DNA of 7,217 nucleotides from Rhodospirillales bacterium (GTDB taxonomy: Bacteria > Pseudomonadota > Alphaproteobacteria > Acetobacterales > Acetobacteraceae), in contig JANXSA010000650.1 of NCBI GenBank assembly GCA_025352915.1, positions 1 to 7,217 of the forward strand, written 5' to 3'. Of the stretch, positions 1 through 6,712 are shown piece after piece (position 1 is the stretch's first letter; every line of letters starts with the position of its first letter). Below the pieces are notes generated by a model that saw only the letters and a list, made by a program, of their open reading frames with translations, was not told the origin of the DNA and searched no databases. The translations under genes and the position numbers were made by a program.

Positions 1-1585
1 ACGGCGACGCCTTCCACTTGATTTCCTTGCGTTTGGCGGTGAAGACGGCGTTCTGGTGGAGCACGGTATAGGCGGGGTCCTCGCGCTCGCAGATTTGTAG
101 CATGCGGGCGAAGACGGCGCGGCGCCGTGCCCGGTCGGTGCTGCTTTCCAGTTCGACGGTGAGGTTGTTCATCTCCTCGTTCACCCACTCGCCCATCTGC
201 TGCTGCTGGCCGTTCGGGCCGTGCTGGGCGACGATGGAGGAAACTGGGTCGCTGAACGTCGCGCTGTTCGACCAGTCGCGCACGCCGCGCTCCGGGCCGC
301 GTTCGAAGATCTGGGTCCAGTTCTCGACCATCTTGATCTGCACGTTCAGCCCGACCTGCTTCCACATCTCGACCAGCACCTGCGAGGTGGGAACCTGGTT
401 GATGTAGTAGCCGGCGGCGACGCGGAAGGTGATTGGGTCGCCCTTGTAGCCGGCCTCCTTGATGAGCTGGCGGGCGAGCGCGGGGTCGTATTTCGGCACC
501 GTCCAGTCGGCGATCAGCATGTCGGCGTAGAAATCCCATTGCAGCCCGCGCGGCACGGTGGTGCGGCCGCCCCAGAGCGCATCGACGATCGCCTGGCGGT
601 CGATGGCATGGGTCATGGCGCGGCGCATGCGCGCATCACGGATCGGGGCGTGGTGCTTGTCGAACACGATCAGGCGGTGGTTCGGCACCAGGCTCTGTTG
701 CACGTCGAAGGCGCCGGAGCGCTCGATCTGCTGGATCTGGTCGGGTGAGATGTCGGAGGCGAAATGGTATTCGCCGGAGAGCAGGCCGTTGATGCGCGAG
801 GAGGCCTCGGGCACTTCCATGAAGCGCAGCGTCTTGATCGGCGGGCGGCCGCCCCAGTATTCGTCATGCGCGTCCAAGACCAGCGAGGTGTCGGGCTTGA
901 ACTCGCGCACCTTGTACGGCCCGGTGCCGACCGGCTTGCGGGCGTATTCCAGCCAGGACGGCGAGTCGTTGAAGGTCTGCCAGTTGATGATGTCGCTGCC
1001 GCGCACGCTGGCGCGGCCCTCGATTGTGACATCGGGTGCGGCGTTGACGAAGCGGACCGTGTGCTTGTCGACGATCTCGACGCGCTCCAGCGCCGGCCAC
1101 AGGCGGCGGGCGACGGGGGGGACGTCGGCGACCAGCGCCTTGGTGAATACCGCTGGATTGCCGCCCGACAGGGGGATGGTCTGGCCGCGCACGGTGGGGC
1201 GGGTTTCGCCGAACATGTGCTGCGGCGAGAAGCTGCCGACGATGTCGTCCGCCGTCATCTCCGCACCGTTGTGGAATTTTACCCCGGGCCGCAGCTTGAA
1301 TTCCACCGTGGTGTCGCTGATGCGCTTCCACTCGGTGGCCAGGCCCGGCACCGGCTCCAGCTTGGACTGGTAGTTCAGGTCGATCAGCCGCTCGGTGATG
1401 GTCGGTGCGATGCGGGTACCGACATTGGACTGCTCGCGCAGAGCCGACAGGGTGTTGGTGTTGCTGATCTTCTGCACCGCGATGGTGATGGTCGGCCGGT
1501 TGTCGGCCTGGCCGATGGCGAAGCGGGGCAGGGCGATGCTGGCGGTGGCGGCGGCTAAAGCAGTACGGCGGGTCAGGCGGGTCAT
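1..1585 (-). CDS. ABC transporter substrate-binding protein, family 5 (peptide/opine/nickel type), 3' end cut by window edge
   Basis: Periplasmic solute-binding protein that would deliver an oligopeptide-like or other organic solute to a Dpp/Opp-type ABC importer. 528 codons are visible with no stop. Family members are usually 500-540 residues, so only a short C-terminal tail should be missing. The N-terminus has a twin-arginine-like start (R6-R7 followed by TALAAA) and a hydrophobic stretch ending near A27, consistent with Tat or Sec export. The family signature is clear at residues 98-107 (LRPGVKFHNG, then EMTADDIV), followed by typical GTGPYKV, EYWGG and RRAMTHAIDR segments. The start ATG (1585-1583) overlaps the stop of the upstream hydrolase as ATGA. 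A good Shine-Dalgarno AAGGGAG (1599-1593, minus strand) lies 7 bases ahead, so translation is probably coupled. The ligand cannot be read from the sequence. The coupled hydrolase suggests an ester of a phosphonate, phosphate, sulfonate or sulfate rather than a plain peptide. No partner permease or ATPase lies inside the window. Confidence 0.93.
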   Translation of the reverse strand, partial: MTRLTRRTALAAATASIALPRFAIGQADNRPTITIAVQKISNTNTLSALREQSNVGTRIAPTITERLIDLNYQSKLEPVPGLATEWKRISDTTVEFKLRPGVKFHNGAEMTADDIVGSFSPQHMFGETRPTVRGQTIPLSGGNPAVFTKALVADVPPVARRLWPALERVEIVDKHTVRFVNAAPDVTIEGRASVRGSDIINWQTFNDSPSWLEYARKPVGTGPYKVREFKPDTSLVLDAHDEYWGGRPPIKTLRFMEVPEASSRINGLLSGEYHFASDISPDQIQQIERSGAFDVQQSLVPNHRLIVFDKHHAPIRDARMRRAMTHAIDRQAIVDALWGGRTTVPRGLQWDFYADMLIADWTVPKYDPALARQLIKEAGYKGDPITFRVAAGYYINQVPTSQVLVEMWKQVGLNVQIKMVENWTQIFERGPERGVRDWSNSATFSDPVSSIVAQHGPNGQQQQMGEWVNEEMNNLTVELESSTDRARRRAVFARMLQICEREDPAYTVLHQNAVFTAKRKEIKWKASP

Positions 1586-3126
1586 GCTGGCTCTCCCTTC
1601 GGGGTGCGGCGTTCGAGGCCGTTTGGCGTGGCGCGGTAATGGGTCAGCGTGCGGTCGGCGTGGAACATGCGCCAGGACAGCGCCTTTTGCGCGTATTCCG
1701 CCACAATGGTGGCGTGGCCGGGATCTTCGGCGAGGTTGGTGAACTGGCCGGGGTCGTTGGCGAGGTCGAACAGCAGCGGCGGCAAGGTGGTGAAATGGAC
1801 GTATTTCCACTTCGCGTCCTGGACCACCAGCAGGGTGCATTCATCCATGCCCAGCCCCAGCTCGCCCTCGGCGCGCGAGTGAAAGGTATCGCGGAAATCG
1901 TATTCGTAGTGCAGCTCGGTACGCCAGTCGGCCGGCTTGGCATCATGCACCAGCGGGCGCAGCGAGCGGCCGTCGCAGGCGCGCGGCACTTCGCCGCCCA
2001 GCCAGTCTATCATCGTCGGCATCAGGTCGATGCTTTCGGTTGGCGCGTCTTCGATCCGCCCGGCCTGCTCCGGCGCGTCGGGGTCGACGATGACCAGCGG
2101 AATACGAAAACTCTCATCGTGATAGCCGAGCTTGCCCGCCAGGTAGTGGTCGCCGAGCTGCTCGCCGTGGTCGGAGGTGAAGACGATCAGCGTGTCCTTC
2201 ATCTGGCCGGTTTCTTCGAGATGGTCGAGCACCCGGCCGATCTGGTCGTCGACCTCGGCGATCATGCCGCAATAGGTCGCGCGCATCTGCGCCACGGTGG
2301 CCTCGTCCATGCCGGCGATCATGCCCTGGGCACCGGTGAAGAAGTTGGATTGGCGGGTGTGGTTCAAATAGTGGTCCAGCAACGGATGCTGCGCCGCCTC
2401 GGCCTCGGGGGTGGCCGCGCGGATCGGCCGGGGCATGTTCTGCGCCTGGTATATGTCGTGATACGGCGCGCTGACCACGAAGGGCGGGTGCGGGCGGTAA
2501 TAGCCGAGATGCAGGAAGAACGGTTTTCCGTCGCGGCCCTTGAGGTATTCCAGCGCCTTCTCGGTGAAGAAGAAGCTGTCGGACAGCTCCTTGGGAATCC
2601 GCGCCGGCCGGGTGGTGGCGCCCGGCACCGCGTCTTCGCCTTCCGGAAGCCAGATGTCCTCGCGATTCTGCGGCAGGGGATAGCCCTTCTGTGCCAGCCA
2701 GCCGAAATAGAATTCATGGCCCGGCCCGAAGGCGCCAACCGGGCGCCAGCCCTCCATCATGTCGCCGAGATTCTCGAAACGCGGATCGTTCGGATGCGTC
2801 GTGCGCGGGTCCGGCACGGTGGTGGTGTAGCCGATCAGTGCGGGGTCCAGGCCACAGGCGCGCACCGCACGGGGCAAGGTGGTGTGGCGGGCGTCGAGCG
2901 GGATCCAGTTCTGTACTTGCCGGTGGTTCATCAGGTACAGCCCGGTATGCAGGCTGGCGCGCGCCGGGCCGCAGGGGACGCAGGTGGTGACATGGTTGCG
3001 AAAGGTCACGCCGGCGCGGCACAGCCGGTCGAGGTTGGGTGTGCGCAGATGGGTGGCGCCGAGATGGGGGACATGGTCGGCACGCCACTGATCGACCACG
3101 ATCAGGAGCACGTTGCGTTTGTTCAT
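1582..3126 (-). CDS. pehA: Phosphonate monoester hydrolase / sulfatase-like hydrolase (formylglycine enzyme)
   Basis: A 514-residue member of the alkaline phosphatase/arylsulfatase superfamily that reads, along most of its length, like the phosphonate monoester hydrolases (PMH) of Burkholderia caryophylli (PehA) and Rhizobium, as I recall them. Those enzymes cleave phosphonate monoesters and phosphodiesters and, promiscuously, sulfate and sulfonate esters. The motif C52-G-P-A-R-A-S-L-H-T-G (codon 52 at 2973-2971) marks the cysteine converted to formylglycine. D12, Q13, D319 and H320 (SDHGE) match the metal ligands. N73, Y100, T102, H213 and K332 match the other active-site residues. All positions after the N-terminal loop are 5 lower than in the Rhizobium enzyme. 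No signal peptide is visible, so it is probably cytoplasmic. The start ATG at 3126 is chosen because GAGG (3136-3133) lies 6 bases ahead and residue 1 then aligns with the family start. An in-frame TTG at 3183 would add 19 residues unlike the family. Its last bases overlap the binding-protein gene. The natural substrate is unknown, and arylsulfatase activity is an alternative. Confidence 0.93.
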   Translation of the reverse strand: MNKRNVLLIVVDQWRADHVPHLGATHLRTPNLDRLCRAGVTFRNHVTTCVPCGPARASLHTGLYLMNHRQVQNWIPLDARHTTLPRAVRACGLDPALIGYTTTVPDPRTTHPNDPRFENLGDMMEGWRPVGAFGPGHEFYFGWLAQKGYPLPQNREDIWLPEGEDAVPGATTRPARIPKELSDSFFFTEKALEYLKGRDGKPFFLHLGYYRPHPPFVVSAPYHDIYQAQNMPRPIRAATPEAEAAQHPLLDHYLNHTRQSNFFTGAQGMIAGMDEATVAQMRATYCGMIAEVDDQIGRVLDHLEETGQMKDTLIVFTSDHGEQLGDHYLAGKLGYHDESFRIPLVIVDPDAPEQAGRIEDAPTESIDLMPTMIDWLGGEVPRACDGRSLRPLVHDAKPADWRTELHYEYDFRDTFHSRAEGELGLGMDECTLLVVQDAKWKYVHFTTLPPLLFDLANDPGQFTNLAEDPGHATIVAEYAQKALSWRMFHADRTLTHYRATPNGLERRTPKGEPA

Positions 3127-3132
3127 ACGGGA

Positions 3133-3136
3133 CCTC
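3133..3136 (-). promoter_or_regulatory. Ribosome binding site of the hydrolase gene
   Basis: GAGG on the minus strand, 6 bases before the ATG at 3126. It decides the start: the longer in-frame reading from TTG at 3183 has no comparable site, and its extra 19 residues look like translated leader. Confidence 0.6.
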
Positions 3137-3153
3137 GCTTCTGCCCGGGCGGT

Positions 3154-3183
3154 ATCACACGCCCAAAGGCGGCCCGATGACAA
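3154..3183 (-). promoter_or_regulatory. Possible sigma-70-type promoter for the hydrolase/binding-protein unit
   Basis: On the minus strand, TTGTCA (3183-3178, five of six matches to TTGACA) is followed after 18 bases by TGTGAT (3159-3154, four of six matches to TATAAT). Transcription would begin near 3147, leaving a leader of about 20 bases that includes the ribosome binding site. The match is by eye only and alphaproteobacterial promoters vary, so this is tentative. Confidence 0.3.
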
Positions 3184-3232
3184 GTGTGTTTCAGTTTAAT
3201 GACAGCGACGGCGCCGTTTGCTCCGCACCGGC

Positions 3233-3270
3233 GAACAAAAGTTTTTTGGTTCTTTTTTTCAAAAAAGAAC
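3233..3270 (-). terminator. AT-rich hairpin region after aapM, probable terminator
   Basis: An AT-rich island in otherwise GC-rich DNA, starting 8 bases past the aapM stop. The main inverted repeat pairs GTTCTTTTTT (3249-3258) with AAAAAAGAAC (3261-3270), a perfect 10-bp stem with only two bases between the arms. A further GAAC at 3233-3236 could instead pair with GTTC at 3249-3252, giving a hairpin followed by seven T on the plus strand. On the minus strand no U-run follows the main stem, so it is not a textbook intrinsic terminator for aapM. Its position between two same-strand units still makes termination or mRNA-end protection the simplest reading. Confidence 0.5.
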
Positions 3271-3278
3271 GCGCTCGC

Positions 3279-4352
3279 TTACCTTCTCTGCCCCACCCCA
3301 AACCGCCGCTCCAGCAGCGACCCGCCGAGCGAGATGATCAGGCAGGCGAAGAAAAACATGATCGCCGCAAACGTATAGCCCTCGGCCGCCAGCCCGAGCC
3401 AGGCTGGGTCCTTCATCGACTGGTTGACCACCCCCATCAGGTCAAACAGCCCGACGATGGAGACCAGCGTGGTATCCTTGAACAGGTCGACGGCGATGTT
3501 GATGATGCCGGGGATCGACAGCCGCAACGCTTGTGGAAGCACGATCAGCAGCTGCACCTGGGCGTGATGCATCCCCAGCGCGGTCGCCGCCTCGGCCTGG
3601 CCATTTGGCACCCCTTGCAACCCGCCGCGAATGGTTTCGGCCATATAGGCGCCGGTGAACAGCGTCATCACCACCAGGGCGCGCACCAGGTTGTCCACCG
3701 TCACGCCATGCGGCAGGAACAGCGGCAACAGGATCAGCCCCATGAACAACACGGTCAGCAGCGGCACCCCGCGCCAGAACTCGATCATCACCACGCTGAG
3801 TATGCGGATGACCGGGTAGCGCGAGCGCCGGCCGAAGGCGAGCGCGATGCCAAGCGGAATGGCGCCGCCCAACGCGACGAACGAGATCACCACGTTCAGC
3901 ATCAGCCCGCCCCATTGCGGTGTCGGCACCGGCTTCAACCCGAACACGCCGCCGGCCAGCAGCACGCCGCAGGTCATCGGGAGTGCTGTCAACAACACCA
4001 GCAGCCACCAGACACGGCCGCGCCGGGCGAACAGCGCGCCGGTGCCAACCACCACCAGCAACAACAGCCCGATCTCCACCCGCCAGCGCTCGGGCTCCGG
4101 ATACAGCCCATAGAAGAACAGCGCGAAGCGGGCGCGGATGAACGCCCAGCAGGCACCGCTGCCGGCGGCCAGACAGGCGGCGCGGTTCGGCGCCTCCCAC
4201 ACCGCATCGCCGATCATCCAGCGGAACAGCGGCGGCAGTGCCAGCGCGAAGGCGCCGAGCATCAACAGCGAGATCACCGCGTTGCCCGGTGTGCCGAACA
4301 GGGCACGAAGGAGGGGGGCACGCAGCAATGGCTGGCGGGTCAGGGCCTTCAT
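3279..4352 (-). CDS. aapM: General L-amino-acid ABC transporter permease AapM
   Basis: Inner-membrane permease of 357 residues that forms the transport channel together with AapQ for AapJ-bound amino acids. The N-terminal third carries a hydrophobic helix (about 25-45) and the loop GACWAFIRARF...YGLYPEPERWR (66-91), which I recognise from AapM proteins. More helices follow (about 94-108 and 115-136). The canonical amino-acid permease core starts near residue 150. The EAA loop that contacts the ATPase is at about 254-282 (EAATALGM, then VLPQALRLSIPG). The start ATG lies 2 bases after the aapQ stop (TGAGGATG), so the two are probably translationally coupled. Longer in-frame readings back to 4895 only translate aapQ out of frame. 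Rhizobial AapM is about 384 residues, so this one is slightly short. The gene is followed by a hairpin and not by the ATPase gene aapP. Confidence 0.93.
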   Translation of the reverse strand: MKALTRQPLLRAPLLRALFGTPGNAVISLLMLGAFALALPPLFRWMIGDAVWEAPNRAACLAAGSGACWAFIRARFALFFYGLYPEPERWRVEIGLLLLVVVGTGALFARRGRVWWLLVLLTALPMTCGVLLAGGVFGLKPVPTPQWGGLMLNVVISFVALGGAIPLGIALAFGRRSRYPVIRILSVVMIEFWRGVPLLTVLFMGLILLPLFLPHGVTVDNLVRALVVMTLFTGAYMAETIRGGLQGVPNGQAEAATALGMHHAQVQLLIVLPQALRLSIPGIINIAVDLFKDTTLVSIVGLFDLMGVVNQSMKDPAWLGLAAEGYTFAAIMFFFACLIISLGGSLLERRFGVGQRR

Positions 4353-4354
4353 CC

Positions 4355-5476
4355 TCACCGCCCCTGCAGCGCCAGGCGCCGGTTCCAGTAGTTCATCGCC
4401 GCCGAGGTCAACAAATTCACCACCAGGAACACCCCGAGCACCAGGGTCATCACCTCGACCGCCCGCCCCGACTGGTTCAGCACCGTGCGCGCAAAAATCT
4501 GCAAAACCTCCGGATAGGCGATCGCCGCCCCCAAGGTCGTGGACTTGATGATGTTGAGGTATTGACTGGTCAAAGGCGGGATCAGGATGCGCAGCGCCTG
4601 CGGCAGGATCACCAGGAACATCGACTGGTTCGACGTCAGCCCCAACGAGCGCGCCGCCTCGGCCTGGCCGGAATGGATGCCCTCGATTGCCGCCCGGATG
4701 TTCTCGGCGATGAACACGCTGGTGTAGATGCCGATGCCGAGCACCAGGGCGAGCAGTTCCGGCGGCACCCGCAGGCCACCGGTGAAGTTGAAGCCCTTCA
4801 GCGACGGATAGTCCCACGCGGCAGTAAAGCCGGCGACCACGGCGCCCAGCACCAGGAGCGGCGGCAACACCACGAGGCGCGGCACTTGCTGCCACCCCAG
4901 CCGACGCCAGAACAATGCGCCCAGCACGACAAGAACAACAGTACTGCCCAGGATGGCGTCATACAGCGTGCCCGACGGCGACGGCAGATACAGCCCGCGC
5001 ACATTCAGGAACATGGTGCCGAACCAGGTGATCGACTGGCGCATCGGCGGCAACACCTGGAGCACCGCGATATAGAAGAACACGATCTGCACCAGTTGCG
5101 GCGTGTTGCGCACCACCTCGACAATGCTGCGCGAGGTCCCGGCGGCCAGCGGATTGCCGGACAGCCGCATCAGCGCCAGCAACAGCCCCAACGCCGAGGC
5201 CAGCACGATGATCAGCGCCGAAGCGAACAGCGTGTTCACGCCGGAAACATAAAGCGCCCAGCCATACGAGTAGCTGCCGTCCCAATCGACCAGGCGGAAC
5301 GGGATGTCGAAGCCGGCCCGGCGCGCCAGGAAGCCGAAATCGATTTCCATGCCGCGGGCGGCGAGGTTCACGGAAAGATTATGGGCAAACCAGGCGAAAA
5401 GGGCGGCGGTGGCCAGCACCACCGCCCCCTGCCAGCCGACCGCACGCCAATCCGGGGCCTTGAGCCGTGCGTTCAA
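4355..5476 (-). CDS. aapQ: General L-amino-acid ABC transporter permease AapQ
   Basis: Inner-membrane permease, 373 residues if started at TTG, partner of AapM. The first helix (about 14-31) is followed by the periplasmic FGFLARRAGFDIPF segment (48-60) typical of AapQ and related HisM/GlnP permeases. Then come helices with VEVVRNTPQLVQIVFFY (119-135), a paired hydrophobic stretch (about 177-221), and the EAA loop EAARSLGL...ILPQALRILIPP (273-301). The start is uncertain. No in-frame ATG or GTG lies between the aapJ stop (5499) and the first helix; the first in-frame ATG (residue 43 here) would remove that helix. TTG at 5476-5474 is the best candidate, 22 bases after aapJ, but it has no convincing Shine-Dalgarno. 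The reading frame stays open far upstream into aapJ, where it only gives out-of-frame translation. The gene lies between aapJ and aapM in the usual order. Confidence 0.9.
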   Translation of the reverse strand: MNARLKAPDWRAVGWQGAVVLATAALFAWFAHNLSVNLAARGMEIDFGFLARRAGFDIPFRLVDWDGSYSYGWALYVSGVNTLFASALIIVLASALGLLLALMRLSGNPLAAGTSRSIVEVVRNTPQLVQIVFFYIAVLQVLPPMRQSITWFGTMFLNVRGLYLPSPSGTLYDAILGSTVVLVVLGALFWRRLGWQQVPRLVVLPPLLVLGAVVAGFTAAWDYPSLKGFNFTGGLRVPPELLALVLGIGIYTSVFIAENIRAAIEGIHSGQAEAARSLGLTSNQSMFLVILPQALRILIPPLTSQYLNIIKSTTLGAAIAYPEVLQIFARTVLNQSGRAVEVMTLVLGVFLVVNLLTSAAMNYWNRRLALQGR

Positions 5477-5498
5477 GACCCAGGGTCCGATGTCAGGC

Positions 5499-6557
5499 TC
5501 AGCGCAGCGGCAGCGTGTAGTGCAACCCGCCCTTGTTATAGAGGTTGTTGAGCCCGCGCGGCAGGTCGAGCGCCTTCGGCCCGAAATGCGTCTCGTACAT
5601 TTCGCCGTAATTGCCGGCCACCTTGATCGCGCGCAGCGACCATTCGTTGTCCAGCCCGAGCATCTTGCCGAAATCGCCCTCCACGCCGACAAGGCGCAGC
5701 ACAAACGGGTCCTTGGAGGTCTTCATCTGGTCGGCATTGGCCTTGGTCACGCCGAATTCCTCGGCCGATTTCAGCGCGGTGTCGAGCCAGAACACGATCT
5801 TCTGCCAGCGCGGATCGCCCGAGCGGATGTGGATGCCCAGCGGCTCCTTGCTGATCACTTCGGGCAGCACCATCCAGTCATTCGGCACCTTCAGGGTGGA
5901 GCGCATGCCGGCCAGGCTGCCGGTATCGTCGGTGTAGCCGTCACACCGCCCGGCCTCCATCGCGGCCACCGCTTCCTCGGCCTTGTCGAACAGCAGCGAC
6001 TCGATCTTGGCGCCGCTCGAACGGGCGAAATCGGCGATGTTCAGCTCCAGCGTGGCGCCGGTGACCATGCACATGGTAGCGCCCTTGAGGTCGGCGGCCT
6101 TGGCCACGCCCAGCGACTTCTTCACCAGGAAGCCCTGCCCGGCATAGAAATTCACCGCCACCTGGTCCAGCCCCAGCGAGGTGCTGCGGGTGAAGGTCAG
6201 CGTGCTGTCGCGGATCAGCACGTCGATCTCGCCGGACTGCAAGATGGTGAAGCGCGCGGCGGCCGTCGTCGGCGTGTATTTGATCTTCTCCGGGTCACCC
6301 AGCACGGCCGCGGCGAGCGCCCGGCAATAGTCGATGTCGATACCCTTCCAGCGGCCGGTGCTGTCCTGGGCGGCGAAGCCGGGAACGCCGGTATCGATGC
6401 CGCAATTCAACGTTCCGCGCTTCTTGATCGCCTCCACCGTCGGCCCCGGCGGCGGGGCAAGCTGGGCATGGGCAATACCGTTGGCGAGCAGTGCGACCAC
6501 GCCCGCGGCCAGCGCGGATACCGTGCCGCGACGCAGCAATTCCATCATTCCAGGCAT
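5499..6557 (-). CDS. aapJ: General L-amino-acid ABC transporter substrate-binding protein AapJ
   Basis: Periplasmic binding protein of 352 residues (family 3 solute-binding, polar amino acids) that captures amino acids for AapQM. The Sec signal peptide spans residues 1-31, with R9-R10, a hydrophobic core at about 13-25 and a likely cut after A-H-A (31/32). The mature domain opens with VEAIKKRGTLNCGI, then GRWKGIDIDYCRALAAAVLGD, the AapJ-like form of the family signature. Later segments KGATMCMVTGATLELN, GRCDGYTDD and the C-terminal VAGNYGEMYE agree with AapJ over the full length. The start ATG at 6557 is preferred because AAGGAGG (6570-6564) lies exactly 6 bases ahead. An in-frame GTG at 6563 would abut that site. 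This is the first gene of the leftward aap unit and is divergent from the aldehyde dehydrogenase gene. Confidence 0.95.
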   Translation of the reverse strand: MPGMMELLRRGTVSALAAGVVALLANGIAHAQLAPPPGPTVEAIKKRGTLNCGIDTGVPGFAAQDSTGRWKGIDIDYCRALAAAVLGDPEKIKYTPTTAAARFTILQSGEIDVLIRDSTLTFTRSTSLGLDQVAVNFYAGQGFLVKKSLGVAKAADLKGATMCMVTGATLELNIADFARSSGAKIESLLFDKAEEAVAAMEAGRCDGYTDDTGSLAGMRSTLKVPNDWMVLPEVISKEPLGIHIRSGDPRWQKIVFWLDTALKSAEEFGVTKANADQMKTSKDPFVLRLVGVEGDFGKMLGLDNEWSLRAIKVAGNYGEMYETHFGPKALDLPRGLNNLYNKGGLHYTLPLR

Positions 6558-6563
6558 TTTCAC

Positions 6564-6570
6564 CCTCCTT
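6564..6570 (-). promoter_or_regulatory. Ribosome binding site of aapJ
   Basis: AAGGAGG on the minus strand, 6 bases before ATG 6557. It is a near-perfect Shine-Dalgarno that rules out the in-frame GTG at 6563, which it would directly abut. Confidence 0.8.
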
Positions 6571-6712
6571 CGGTTGCGTCCGAGCGCGCAGGCTGGCGCA
6601 GATCGGGATGACGCGCAACTGAACGCAGCATGACTTCACGTTAATATCGACGCCGGCCGCGGATTGCGCGATAATCGCTATTCCCATTAATACATAACGG
6701 GTGAAGATCGAG
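6571..6712. promoter_or_regulatory. Divergent promoter/operator region between aapJ and the aldehyde dehydrogenase gene
   Basis: Gene-free interval from which two units diverge, with a local AT-rich part (about 6636-6698) in GC-rich surroundings. Two inverted repeats are visible. GCGAT-A-ATCGC at 6668-6678 is perfect. At 6683-6701, CCC and TTA pair with TAA and GGG around a central five bases, with one mismatched position in each arm. Either could be an operator. No promoter matching both -35 and -10 boxes well was found on either strand. Confidence 0.45.

Noticed and set aside
1115..1121. Run of seven G as a possible frameshift site in the family 5 binding protein
   Set aside because: The reading frame continues intact on both sides with the expected family sequence, so nothing indicates slippage or a broken gene.
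1639..3180. Long plus-strand open frame (513 codons) opposite the hydrolase
   Set aside because: It is antisense to a gene with clear family motifs along its whole length, and its own translation shows no recognisable domain. It is a by-product of GC-rich codon use.
3127..3183. Longer hydrolase N-terminus from TTG at 3183
   Set aside because: The added 19 residues do not resemble the family, and a ribosome binding site fits the internal ATG at 3126.
3039..4391. Long plus-strand open frame rich in Gln, His and Arg opposite aapM
   Set aside because: The composition is what the reverse complement of hydrophobic membrane codons gives. It crosses the hairpin and intergenic gap and has no domain.
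4238..5551. Long plus-strand open frame opposite aapQ
   Set aside because: The same antisense effect: rich in Arg, Gln and His, no motif, and wholly covered by well-supported minus-strand genes.
5304..6611. Long plus-strand open frame opposite aapJ
   Set aside because: Antisense to a full-length binding protein with a signal peptide and a strong ribosome binding site; no family resemblance of its own.
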